A DNA stretch of 64,000 bases from positions 124,001 to 188,000 of the forward strand of contig NZ_JBKFGH010000011.1 of NCBI RefSeq assembly GCF_051233475.1, in the 5' to 3' direction. This DNA comes from Bacillus_BU sp051233475. GTDB taxonomy: Bacteria; Bacillota; Bacilli; Bacillales; Cytobacillaceae. The notes beneath the pieces are model-generated. The model ran no database searches, was not told the origin of the DNA, and was given only the letters and a program-made list of their open reading frames with translations. Shown here in pieces: positions 33,725 to 41,694 of this stretch. The position numbers and the translations under genes were made by a program. The first letter of the stretch is position 1; each line of letters opens with the position of its first letter.

Positions 33725-34498
33725 GTGGAATTTTTGAAAACGTCCATAGCCGATCGCATCGCTACGATAACGATCACTAAAGGACCGGCAAATGCTCTTT
33801 CTTCTCAAGTATTAAAGGAATTGGCACTTGTGTTAAACGAAGTGGAGCATGATGAAAATGTTAGAGTAATCCTAATCAATGGTGAAGGTCGATTCTTTTC
33901 TGCGGGAGCAGATATTAAAGAATTCACAACGATTGAAAATGGCGAACAATTTAGTGAGTTAGCTAGATTAGGTCAAAATTTATTTGAGCGGATGGAAAAT
34001 TTCCCGAAACCAATTATTGCGGCTGTTCATGGTGCTGCTCTTGGTGGAGGATTGGAACTTGCGATGGCATGTCATTTCCGTCTTGTTAGTGATAATGCTA
34101 AATTAGGTTTGCCGGAATTACAGCTTGGTTTAATTCCTGGATTTGCGGGAAGTCAGCGTTTACCTCGTTTAGTGGGTACTCCAAGAGCGGCTGAAATGCT
34201 TCTTACAAGCACACCGATAACTGGTGAGGAAGCTGTAAAAGCAGGACTTGCCAACCATGCGTATCCTGAAGCAGAACTTTTAGAAAATGCTTATAAGATT
34301 GCAGGACAAATTGCTAAGAAAAGCCCTATCGCGATTAAAGCTATCCTTGAGCTTTTCAGTTATTCCAAGCAAGAGAAGTTTCATGCAGGGGTAGAGCGTG
34401 AGGCTGTGCTGTTTGGACAAGTTTTTGAATCTGCTGATGGACAAGAGGGTATTAGTGCATTTATTGATAAACGGGAACCAAATTTCGTTGGTAAGTAA
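33725..34498 (+). CDS. fadB: Enoyl-CoA hydratase
   Basis: Hydrates 2-enoyl-CoA in beta-oxidation. Length 257, crotonase fold: oxyanion-hole segments FFSAGADIKEF and AALGGGLELAMACHFR, and the catalytic glutamate region LPELQLGLIPGFAGSQRLPR. The start is GTG with AAGGGGG six bases upstream. It lies 42 bases after fadR and is presumably controlled from the fadR promoter. Confidence 0.93.
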   Translation: MEFLKTSIADRIATITITKGPANALSSQVLKELALVLNEVEHDENVRVILINGEGRFFSAGADIKEFTTIENGEQFSELARLGQNLFERMENFPKPIIAAVHGAALGGGLELAMACHFRLVSDNAKLGLPELQLGLIPGFAGSQRLPRLVGTPRAAEMLLTSTPITGEEAVKAGLANHAYPEAELLENAYKIAGQIAKKSPIAIKAILELFSYSKQEKFHAGVEREAVLFGQVFESADGQEGISAFIDKREPNFVGK

Positions 34499-34585
34499 CC
34501 AACAAAAATTTTTGGGATAAATTTTTTGAATCTTTAAAAACTATACAATGTTCCGACAATTTACGACATTTTTGGAGGGAAAATA

Positions 34586-35359
34586 ATGAATATTTATGTA
34601 TTGATGAAAAGAACCTTCGATACAGAAGAGAAGATTGCCATTTCCGGCGGAAAAATTAATGAAGACGGTGCTGAATTTATCATTAACCCATATGATGAAT
34701 ATGCAATCGAAGAAGCTATCCAAGTTCGCGATGCTAATGGTGGAGAAGTAACGGTTATTTCTGTTGGAAATGAAGAGACTGAAAAACAACTTCGTACAGC
34801 ATTGGCAATGGGTGCGGATAAGGCTGTTTTAATTAATACTGAAGATGATTTAGAAGCATCCGATCAATACACAACTGCAAAAATTATCGCTGAATATTTA
34901 AAAGACAAAAATGCTGATTTAATCATTGCAGGTAACGTGGCAATTGACGGCGGTTCAGGTCAAGTCGGTCCTCGTGTGGCTGAACTACTTGAAATCCCTT
35001 ATGTCACTACAATTACAAAGTTAACTATTGATGGCAGCAATGTTACGGTTGTTCGAGATGTTGAGGGTGATTCTGAAACAATTGAAACAACTTTACCGGT
35101 TCTTGTAACAGCTCAACAGGGCTTAAATGAACCACGCTATCCTTCCTTGCCGGGAATCATGAAAGCAAAGAAAAAACCGCTGGAAGAATTGGAGCTTGAT
35201 GATCTTGATCTTGAAGAAGATGATGTTGCACCAAAGACAAAAACAATTGAAATCTATTTACCGCCTCAAAAAGAAGCAGGAAAAGTACTTGCTGGCGATA
35301 TCCAAGATCAAGTGAAGGAACTAGTAAACTTGCTTCATACTGAAGCAAAGGTTGTTTAA
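34586..35359 (+). CDS. etfB: Electron transfer flavoprotein beta subunit
   Basis: Beta subunit of ETF, which carries electrons from acyl-CoA dehydrogenases to the respiratory chain. 257 residues; the AMP-binding beta-subunit signature around ALAMGADKAVL and the conserved VAIDGGSGQVGPRVAELL and LPVLVTAQQGLNEPRYPSLPGIMKAKKKP are present. GGAGGG precedes the ATG. It pairs with etfA 61 bases downstream. Confidence 0.96.
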   Translation: MNIYVLMKRTFDTEEKIAISGGKINEDGAEFIINPYDEYAIEEAIQVRDANGGEVTVISVGNEETEKQLRTALAMGADKAVLINTEDDLEASDQYTTAKIIAEYLKDKNADLIIAGNVAIDGGSGQVGPRVAELLEIPYVTTITKLTIDGSNVTVVRDVEGDSETIETTLPVLVTAQQGLNEPRYPSLPGIMKAKKKPLEELELDDLDLEEDDVAPKTKTIEIYLPPQKEAGKVLAGDIQDQVKELVNLLHTEAKVV

Positions 35360-35420
35360 TGGAAATTAATTGATTGAGCGCTCGTTCATTGATTGAAAAA
35401 CACTGCGGGAGGTAGTAATA

Positions 35421-36398
35421 ATGTCAAGAAAAGTATTGGTTATTGGGGAAGTACGTGAAGGCTCATTACGTAATGTTTCCTTTGAAGCCATTGCAGCTGC
35501 AAAAACTGTTGCTGAAGGCGGAGAAGTTGTAGGTGTACTAATTGGAGATGCTGTAAGCGCGTTAGGACAAGAATTAATTCAAAATGGTGCAGACCGTGTG
35601 GTTGTTGTTGAAGATGCTGGATTAAAACAATATACTTCAGACGGTTATGCTCAAGCATTGTTGGCTGTAATTGATGCAGAATCTCCAGAAGGAATTATTA
35701 TGGGGCATACTGCTCTAGGTAAAGATTTAGCTCCGAAATTAGCTGGTAAATTATCTTCAGGGTTAATTTCAGATGCAACTGCAGTTGAGGAAGCGGGAGG
35801 TAATATCGTATTTACCCGTCCAATCTATTCCGGTAAAGCATTTGAAAAGAAAATCGTAACGGAAGGCATTATTTTTGCCACTGTTCGTCCTAATAACATT
35901 ACTCCTTTAGGTAAGGATGAATCAAAAACAGGTGATGTATCATCCTTAACTGTAGCAATTAAAGATTTGCGTACTGTTATTAAAGAAGTAGTTCGCAAAG
36001 CGAGTGAAGGCGTCGATCTTTCAGAAGCAAAAGTGGTTATTGCCGGAGGCCGTGGTGTTAAAAGCGAGGAAGGCTTTGAACCATTAAAAGAATTAGCAAA
36101 CGTACTTGGTGGTGCAGTTGGAGCATCGCGTGGTGCATGTGATGCAGAATACTGTGATTACTCTTTACAAATCGGCCAAACAGGTAAAGTAGTAACACCT
36201 GATTTGTATATTGCATGCGGGATTTCAGGTGCAATTCAACACTTAGCAGGTATGTCTAACTCAAAAGTAATTGTCGCGATTAACAAAGATCCAGAGGCCA
36301 ACATCTTTAAAGTAGCAGACTATGGTATTGTTGGCGACCTTTTTGAAGTAGTTCCACTATTAACAGAGGAATTTAAAAAGTTAAAAGTTCTTTCTTAA
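35421..36398 (+). CDS. etfA: Electron transfer flavoprotein alpha subunit
   Basis: FAD-binding alpha subunit of ETF, 325 residues. The C-terminal FAD domain shows AGGRGVKSEEGF, GASRGACDA, QIGQTGKVVTPDLYIACGISGAIQH in separate conserved blocks, ending ADYGIVGDLFEVVP. The ATG has GGGAGG about 8 bases upstream. It ends the fatty-acid oxidation block with a terminator. Confidence 0.96.
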   Translation: MSRKVLVIGEVREGSLRNVSFEAIAAAKTVAEGGEVVGVLIGDAVSALGQELIQNGADRVVVVEDAGLKQYTSDGYAQALLAVIDAESPEGIIMGHTALGKDLAPKLAGKLSSGLISDATAVEEAGGNIVFTRPIYSGKAFEKKIVTEGIIFATVRPNNITPLGKDESKTGDVSSLTVAIKDLRTVIKEVVRKASEGVDLSEAKVVIAGGRGVKSEEGFEPLKELANVLGGAVGASRGACDAEYCDYSLQIGQTGKVVTPDLYIACGISGAIQHLAGMSNSKVIVAINKDPEANIFKVADYGIVGDLFEVVPLLTEEFKKLKVLS

Positions 36399-36404
36399 TC
36401 GATT

Positions 36405-36432
36405 AACGGGCGGACTTTCCGCTCGTTTTTTT
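36405..36432 (+). terminator. Terminator after etfA
   Basis: Stem AACGGGCGG/CCGCTCGTT (one G-T pair), five-base loop, seven Ts. Confidence 0.85.
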
Positions 36433-36583
36433 GTGACTTTTTGTATGGTAAAATAATGTAAGGGATCCGTATATTAATTAGTAAAAGGGGAAAAGTACGA
36501 ACGAAACATATCATTAGCATTGATGGTTCAAACGGTGTTATACTGACGGTAAGATTTTTAGTTTAATTTTAGGAGGATATACA

Positions 36584-36898
36584 ATGGCAATTACACATGC
36601 GACAGATCAAACCTTTAAAGCTGAAACTGGTTCCGGCACAGTGCTGGTTGATTTTTGGGCACCTTGGTGCGGCCCTTGTAAAATGATTGCACCAGTATTA
36701 GAAGAGCTTGACCAAGAATTAGGAGAAAAGGTTAAGATCGTCAAAGTCGATGTAGATGAAAACCCAGAAACAGCAGGCCAATTCGGCATTATGAGCATCC
36801 CTACATTACTTGTGTTAAAAGAAGGAGAAGTTGTCGATAAAGTGGTTGGATTTTCTCCGAAAGAAGCACTAGCTGGAGTTCTTGCAAAACATATTTAA
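36584..36898 (+). CDS. trxA: Thioredoxin
   Basis: General cytosolic disulfide reductase, 104 residues. The WCGPC active site is at about residues 28-32, with the cis-proline segment SIPTLLVLKEGE. AGGAGG lies about 7 bases before the ATG. In B. subtilis uvrC follows directly; here about 10 kb of other genes intervene after a strong terminator. Confidence 0.97.
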   Translation: MAITHATDQTFKAETGSGTVLVDFWAPWCGPCKMIAPVLEELDQELGEKVKIVKVDVDENPETAGQFGIMSIPTLLVLKEGEVVDKVVGFSPKEALAGVLAKHI

Positions 36899-36930
36899 GA
36901 ATAGTATTTGAAAAAGCTTACTATACAAGT

Positions 36931-36976
36931 AAGGTTGATCTAAAGCGTAGGAAACGCTGTTGATCAACCTTTTTTA
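36931..36976 (+). terminator. Terminator after trxA
   Basis: Ten-base stem AAGGTTGATC/GATCAACCTT with an inner AGCGT/ACGCT hairpin and a T-run. Confidence 0.9.
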
Positions 36977-37050
36977 TTTTTATTGCTGACTAAATGATGA
37001 AGATTCATCCATAATGAAAGTAAAATCCCTTTCGTTTAAGGAGTTTATAT

Positions 37051-38361
37051 ATGAGAAAAATCAGTGTTGTAGGAATGGGTTATGTTGGCTTAGTGACAGC
37101 CGTCTCACTTTCTTCAATCGGGCATGACGTTACTTGTATTGAGATGGACAAGGAAAAACTAGCTCTTCTCCAAAAAGGTATATCACCAATTTATGAACCG
37201 GGATTAGAAATCATGCTCCAAGAAGCGATAAATAATCGCCGGCTGCGCTTTACGTTTGAGGCAAAAGAAGGGCTAGAGGAAGCAGAAATTATCTATATAG
37301 CTGTAGGGACGCCAACGCTGGAAAATGGCTCAGTCAATTTAGATTATCTGGAAATGGTGATTAATGAGATAGCAGCCTGTATTACAAAAAATGTAATCGT
37401 GGTTGTAAAAAGTACTGTACCAGTAGGCACGAATCATATGATAAAAGCTAAACTTGATCAAGCTCTTCCGCTTCATATTAAGGCCGAAGTCATCTCAAAT
37501 CCTGAATTTCTACGAGAGGGGTCGGCTATTTATGATACCTTTCATGCTGACAGAATTGTGATCGGTGCCGATAATCAACAAGCCGCAGATGTTATGAGTG
37601 AGGTAAATAAACCGTTTGGCGTACCAATTTTTCACACTGATATCTTAAGTGCAGAAATGATTAAATACGCTTCAAATGCCTTTTTGGCAACAAAAATAAG
37701 CTTTATAAATGAAATGGCCAATATTTGTGAAAAGGTTGGGGCGGATATTGAATCTGTCTCGGTTGGAATGGGAATGGATCAAAGGATAGGTCCCCATTTT
37801 TTAAAAGCCGGAATTGGCTATGGGGGTTCTTGTTTTCCAAAGGATACAAAAGCGTTGAGCTATATTGCAGCAGATGTCGACTATGATTTTCATTTATTAA
37901 AAGCGGTGATCGACGTCAATAACAAGCAGCAGCGAATTTTGCTGAAAAAAGCACGTGAAAGGTTTCAGTCATTAAACGGAAAAAAGGTGGCATTGTTAGG
38001 ATTAGCCTTTAAGCCGAATACGGATGATATGAGGGAATCGCCTTCATTAGTTATGGCAGCTGAATTGGTAAACGAAGGTGCAGAGGTTGTCGCATTTGAC
38101 CCAGTTGCGGGTGAAAAGGCAAGCAGAATATTTCCGACTGTAATAAACGTTGTGGAGACGCTCGAAATCGCGATAAAGGGTGCCGATATGGCGTTTATCC
38201 TAACCGATTGGGAGGAATTTAAAGGTACGGAATTATCGGTATTTGTAAAACAGATGAAGCAGCCGATAATTTTTGATGGCCGCAATTGCTTTAAATTGAC
38301 TGAAGTTGAAAAATATCCAATTGAGTACCATTCAATTGGTCGAAAAGCGCTCCTTATTTGA
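37051..38361 (+). CDS. UDP-glucose 6-dehydrogenase
   Basis: Oxidises UDP-glucose to UDP-glucuronate with NAD (TuaD/Ugd family), 436 residues. The Rossmann motif GMGYVGL begins at residue 8. The catalytic cysteine is in GIGYGGSCFPKDTKAL (about residue 260). The C-terminal UDP-binding domain contains LGLAFKPNTDDMRESPS. It feeds the uronate epimerase 1.5 kb downstream. It has its own terminator, so it is not in the Fur-controlled transcript by simple read-through. Confidence 0.94.
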   Translation: MRKISVVGMGYVGLVTAVSLSSIGHDVTCIEMDKEKLALLQKGISPIYEPGLEIMLQEAINNRRLRFTFEAKEGLEEAEIIYIAVGTPTLENGSVNLDYLEMVINEIAACITKNVIVVVKSTVPVGTNHMIKAKLDQALPLHIKAEVISNPEFLREGSAIYDTFHADRIVIGADNQQAADVMSEVNKPFGVPIFHTDILSAEMIKYASNAFLATKISFINEMANICEKVGADIESVSVGMGMDQRIGPHFLKAGIGYGGSCFPKDTKALSYIAADVDYDFHLLKAVIDVNNKQQRILLKKARERFQSLNGKKVALLGLAFKPNTDDMRESPSLVMAAELVNEGAEVVAFDPVAGEKASRIFPTVINVVETLEIAIKGADMAFILTDWEEFKGTELSVFVKQMKQPIIFDGRNCFKLTEVEKYPIEYHSIGRKALLI

Positions 38362-38380
38362 AATATCTTTGCTGTCTACT

Positions 38381-38415
38381 AAAATCATTGGACTTCGGTT
38401 CGATGATTTTTTTTT
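38381..38415 (+). terminator. Terminator after UDP-glucose dehydrogenase
   Basis: AAAATCATTGGAC and GTTCGATGATTTT pair around a TTCG tetraloop, followed by Ts. Confidence 0.85.
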
Positions 38416-38477
38416 AGAAGGAAACAAGAATTACTGATTCTTGTTCATAGTATTGTAACATTTTTTAAAATACTCCA

Positions 38478-38528
38478 TTGACATTGATAATCGTTATCAC
38501 TTATAATCGTAATTGAAATTCATTATCA
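38478..38528 (+). promoter_or_regulatory. Promoter with two Fur boxes
   Basis: TTGACA (38478-38483), 18-base spacer, TATAAT (38502-38507). TGATAATCGTTATCA (38485-38499) fills the spacer and matches the 7-1-7 Fur box TGATAATNATTATCA with one mismatch. TGAAATTCATTATCA (38514-38528) just downstream matches with two. Iron-bound Fur should block RNA polymerase, so the downstream cluster should be induced by iron starvation. Confidence 0.92.
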
Positions 38529-38562
38529 ATTACATAGTTAATAACATTTGGAGGGTACATAC

Positions 38563-39738
38563 GTGAAAAAACGAGAACTGAAAAAGATATTTGCAGGATT
38601 TTTAATTGCAAGTGCAGTTTTAACAGGTTGTAATACAAGCAAAGAGACTGCTGAAAAAGAAGAAAAAACTCAAGTAGAAACAAAGGAAACCGAAAAAGAA
38701 GCGCAAAATGAAGTGGATTATCCAGCTGTTTTTCAAGAGGCAGTAACAGAACTAGCTAAAGCCAGCGAAGGAAAAGATGTAGATTACGATAAAGTGATTG
38801 ATTTATATACTACTAATCTTCAAGGTTTAGTCCAAGAGCGTGACAAGGAGTTTGAGGATACAATTGACCAGCATATTACAACTGCGCTTGAAGCTGGAAA
38901 AGAAGGAACGATGGACAAAGTAGTCGTAAAACAAATTTTTGATAAGCTGATGCAAAAAGTTTTTTATACCACAATGAAGCATGAATTTGTTGAAGTGGCT
39001 GAAAATTGGGGTAAGACGGAAGAAGTAAAAGAAGAAATTGAAGAGGCTAAAGTATTTTATTCCATTCTGTCAACAACGGTTCAAAAACGCGATGCAGCTA
39101 ATGGCACTACGATGGTTGATGTGATTAACGGTGGATTTGAAGAAATGGAGAAGGCGGTTGATAGTAATGACCAACTTGCATTCCAATTAGGTAAACAAGT
39201 TGTTGATAAGACGTTAATGAAAACCTTCTATTTTGCAACAGGAGCTATTCCTAACGGGTATGCTACAAAAGCGGCAGCTGCAGCAAAAGAGAATGCAGAA
39301 GAAGCGAAGGTTGAACAAGCAGAAGGATGGGCATTCTACCAATCTATTTATACTTACATTAACAAGCATGCGGCTGAAGAAGGTGCTTATATTTTAAGTC
39401 AATTTGATTTAGAAACGGATGTAACGCAACTTGACCCTGCTGCAGTAAATAAAGCATTTGTTCGTGGTTTCTCAAAGGTTGCTATAGATGAGTATAAGGA
39501 AAGCATCGAAGCTTGGGGCGAAGACAAATCTGTTATCACCGCTTTAGAGGGTGCGTTATTCATTGATATTATCGGGCAAGATATTAAAGGGCTAATTGGA
39601 GAAGCTGAATACACCGCTTTAACGGAAAAAGCACAAAAATATTTAGACGCTGCGAAAGCAAAGGATAAAGCTGCAGGGGAAATTACTTTAAAGGAAATCG
39701 AGGCTACTTTACAAACTGTAATCGAAAAAGCCAAGTAA
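38563..39738 (+). CDS. Iron-regulated helical lipoprotein
   Basis: A 391-residue exported lipoprotein: basic start MKKRELKK, hydrophobic helix and lipobox LTGC (about residues 21-24), then an acidic, lysine/glutamate-rich linker and a long all-helical domain. AKVFYSILSTTVQKRD and WAFYQSIYTYINKHAAEEG look like related segments, suggesting an internal duplication. It has no homologue I can name. It is the first gene behind the Fur boxes and shares a cluster with an FTR1 permease, so an extracellular iron-handling role is inferred. The GTG start at 38563 has GGAGGG eight bases upstream. Confidence 0.8.
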   Translation: MKKRELKKIFAGFLIASAVLTGCNTSKETAEKEEKTQVETKETEKEAQNEVDYPAVFQEAVTELAKASEGKDVDYDKVIDLYTTNLQGLVQERDKEFEDTIDQHITTALEAGKEGTMDKVVVKQIFDKLMQKVFYTTMKHEFVEVAENWGKTEEVKEEIEEAKVFYSILSTTVQKRDAANGTTMVDVINGGFEEMEKAVDSNDQLAFQLGKQVVDKTLMKTFYFATGAIPNGYATKAAAAAKENAEEAKVEQAEGWAFYQSIYTYINKHAAEEGAYILSQFDLETDVTQLDPAAVNKAFVRGFSKVAIDEYKESIEAWGEDKSVITALEGALFIDIIGQDIKGLIGEAEYTALTEKAQKYLDAAKAKDKAAGEITLKEIEATLQTVIEKAK

Positions 39739-39751
39739 TCCTTAACCTACT

Positions 39752-39788
39752 CGGAAAAGACCTTGTAATGAAAGCAAGGTTTTTTCCG
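39752..39788 (+). terminator. Internal terminator/attenuator in the Fur cluster
   Basis: Fourteen-pair stem CGGAAAAGACCTTG/CAAGGTTTTTTCCG (one G-T pair), nine-base loop. The six-T run lies inside the right arm, so partial read-through to the epimerase is plausible. No obvious promoter was seen after it. Confidence 0.75.
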
Positions 39789-39818
39789 TGTTTAACTACT
39801 GGAAATGGAGTGTTAATT

Positions 39819-40766
39819 GTGAAAATTATCCTGACCGGAGGAGCCGGTTTTATTGGCAGCCACCTGGCTAAGAAGTTGTTACTAGAGCAACATGATGTAC
39901 TTATTCTTGATTGTTTGCACAACTATTACTCTATTGATCGAAAAAAACAGCAGCTTGAAAGATTAAACAAAGAGGGGCGATTTACCTTTAAAAAGGTAAA
40001 CCTGCTAGAGAAAGATGTGACAATGGCGATCTTTAAAGACTATTCTCCAGATGTTGTCATCCATTTGGCGGCTTTGCCAGGAGTAGCATACTCAATAGAG
40101 CAGCCCTTGGAATATGTGGATTACGACATAAAAGCAACCATAAACGTATTAGAAGCAGCTGGCGTTTCGGGTGCTTCCCAAGTAATTTTTGCCTCATCTT
40201 CCTCCGTTTATGGGAATCGACAGGGAGAGCCAAGTCATGAAGATATGGCTAATGGAAAAGTCATTTCACCATATGCCGCTTCAAAATATTCTGCGGAAGC
40301 TTTTTGTCATGTATATGAGCATCTTTATGGTTATAAAGTGAAAGTATTAAGGTTTTTTACGGTATACGGTCCGTGGGGACGGCCGGATATGGCAATCACT
40401 CATTTTATTGAAAAGCTATTACGGTCAGAGGAAATTACCGTATTTGGAAAAGGCGGAGCGAGAGATTATACATACGTCGAAGATATTGTGAATGGAATCT
40501 ATCTTGCTATGACAAAAAGGCAGGAGAGCGATGTTTATAATTTAGGATCGGGACGGCCGATTACAATGGTACAGCTTTTAACGGAATTGAATCAATTTTT
40601 CCCCAATATGAAGGTGAACTGGGGGCCGGACCGAAGAGGAGATGTCCAAGAAACGTGGGCAAATATTCAAAAAGCAAATCAGCTGTTAGGTTACGCACCG
40701 GTTATAGATTTTAGAACTGGATTATTAAGAACGATTCAGTGGGCAAAACAAGATGGACCGATTTAA
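39819..40766 (+). CDS. Probable UDP-glucuronate 4-epimerase
   Basis: Short-chain dehydrogenase/epimerase of 315 residues. NAD motif GGAGFIG is at residues 7-13, SSSSVYG supplies the catalytic serine/threonine region and SPYAASK the YxxxK pair. The FFTVYGPWGRPDMA segment and the NYYSIDRKKQQL insert are typical of UDP-glucuronate 4-epimerases, giving UDP-galacturonate. GTG start at 39819 with GGAGTG upstream. It overlaps the next gene by 14 bases. With the UDP-glucose dehydrogenase it completes UDP-Glc to UDP-GlcA to UDP-GalA. Exact sugar is inference. Confidence 0.82.
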   Translation: MKIILTGGAGFIGSHLAKKLLLEQHDVLILDCLHNYYSIDRKKQQLERLNKEGRFTFKKVNLLEKDVTMAIFKDYSPDVVIHLAALPGVAYSIEQPLEYVDYDIKATINVLEAAGVSGASQVIFASSSSVYGNRQGEPSHEDMANGKVISPYAASKYSAEAFCHVYEHLYGYKVKVLRFFTVYGPWGRPDMAITHFIEKLLRSEEITVFGKGGARDYTYVEDIVNGIYLAMTKRQESDVYNLGSGRPITMVQLLTELNQFFPNMKVNWGPDRRGDVQETWANIQKANQLLGYAPVIDFRTGLLRTIQWAKQDGPI

Positions 40767-41694
40767 CTTTCGTTTCGTTAAATACTTTTTATCCGTTGTG
40801 ATTCTTTTAGTGTTTATGTTATTATCAGCCTATTTTTTTAATCTTTCTAGTCTATGGGGGCTGATGATTAAAATATGGAACCGTCCTGTGCTCGTTTTTT
40901 TGATCATGCTTTTCTATTTTTTGTCCTTTTGTTTAAAGGCTTGGGCGTGGAAGCTTTATTTAAATAACAAACCAAGATTTAAGTCATGTTTATTAGGAAT
41001 CCTTTATAGCCTTTTGATCAATCATATTTCCCCGATAAAAGCTGGAGATTTTGTAAGGGCTGGGCTGTTATCGGCTAGAGATGATGACATTAGCATAGAG
41101 AATGCCCTTCATTCGGTAGTCATATTAAGAAGCCTTGATATTATGAGTCTGTTTCTGTTTTCGATGATTGGCTTAGTCATTTTACACATAAATATTTCTA
41201 TTCCGTTTTGGTTATTGTTTGCGGGACTGATCGGTGGTGGAGTCTTGCTGCTCTTGTTAAAACGGAAGTTTTCAGCTTTTTATAAACGGCAATTAGAGCA
41301 ATTAAAATCAGCCTTACTTGGAATAAATGGATTGTATATCGTGCTGCTCACTTTAATAAGTTGGGTAATAGAAGCTGCGGTATTGTTTGGAACCGTCCTG
41401 GCAGTTAATCAAGAATTATCCATCGTTGCAGCTGTTTGGGTAAACAGTCTCACGATTGCCGGGCAAATTTTTCAAATAACCCCCGGCGGGATTGCCAATT
41501 ACGAAACGATTATGACCTTTGCACTTGGAGCAATTGGTTTTTCATTGAAAGATGGGTATGCCATCGCGATTATGACTCACGGGATAAAATTTTTATTTTC
41601 TTATCTTGCTGGGGCATATGCTATTTTCTCTTTTCCGGTCCCGCTTGACCGAATTAGAGCTTGGATCAAACATAAAGGAGTGATGCGGACATGA
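40753..41694 (+). CDS. LPG-synthase-TM/YbhN-type flippase-like protein
   Basis: A 313-residue protein with about seven to eight membrane segments of the UPF0104 family. Family motifs NHISPIKAGDFVRA and the late ITPGGIANYE are present. Members are seen next to polyprenyl-sugar or glycolipid genes and are proposed flippases; MprF contains the same module. Overlaps both neighbours (14 and 4 bases), so it is tightly coupled within this operon. Lipid-linked sugar translocation is inferred. Confidence 0.8.
   Translation: MDRFNFRFVKYFLSVVILLVFMLLSAYFFNLSSLWGLMIKIWNRPVLVFLIMLFYFLSFCLKAWAWKLYLNNKPRFKSCLLGILYSLLINHISPIKAGDFVRAGLLSARDDDISIENALHSVVILRSLDIMSLFLFSMIGLVILHINISIPFWLLFAGLIGGGVLLLLLKRKFSAFYKRQLEQLKSALLGINGLYIVLLTLISWVIEAAVLFGTVLAVNQELSIVAAVWVNSLTIAGQIFQITPGGIANYETIMTFALGAIGFSLKDGYAIAIMTHGIKFLFSYLAGAYAIFSFPVPLDRIRAWIKHKGVMRT

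Noticed and set aside
36520..36544. TTGATG...TATACT promoter for trxA
   Set aside because: Spacer of 13 bases is too short for sigma-A, and no convincing sigma-B pattern was found.
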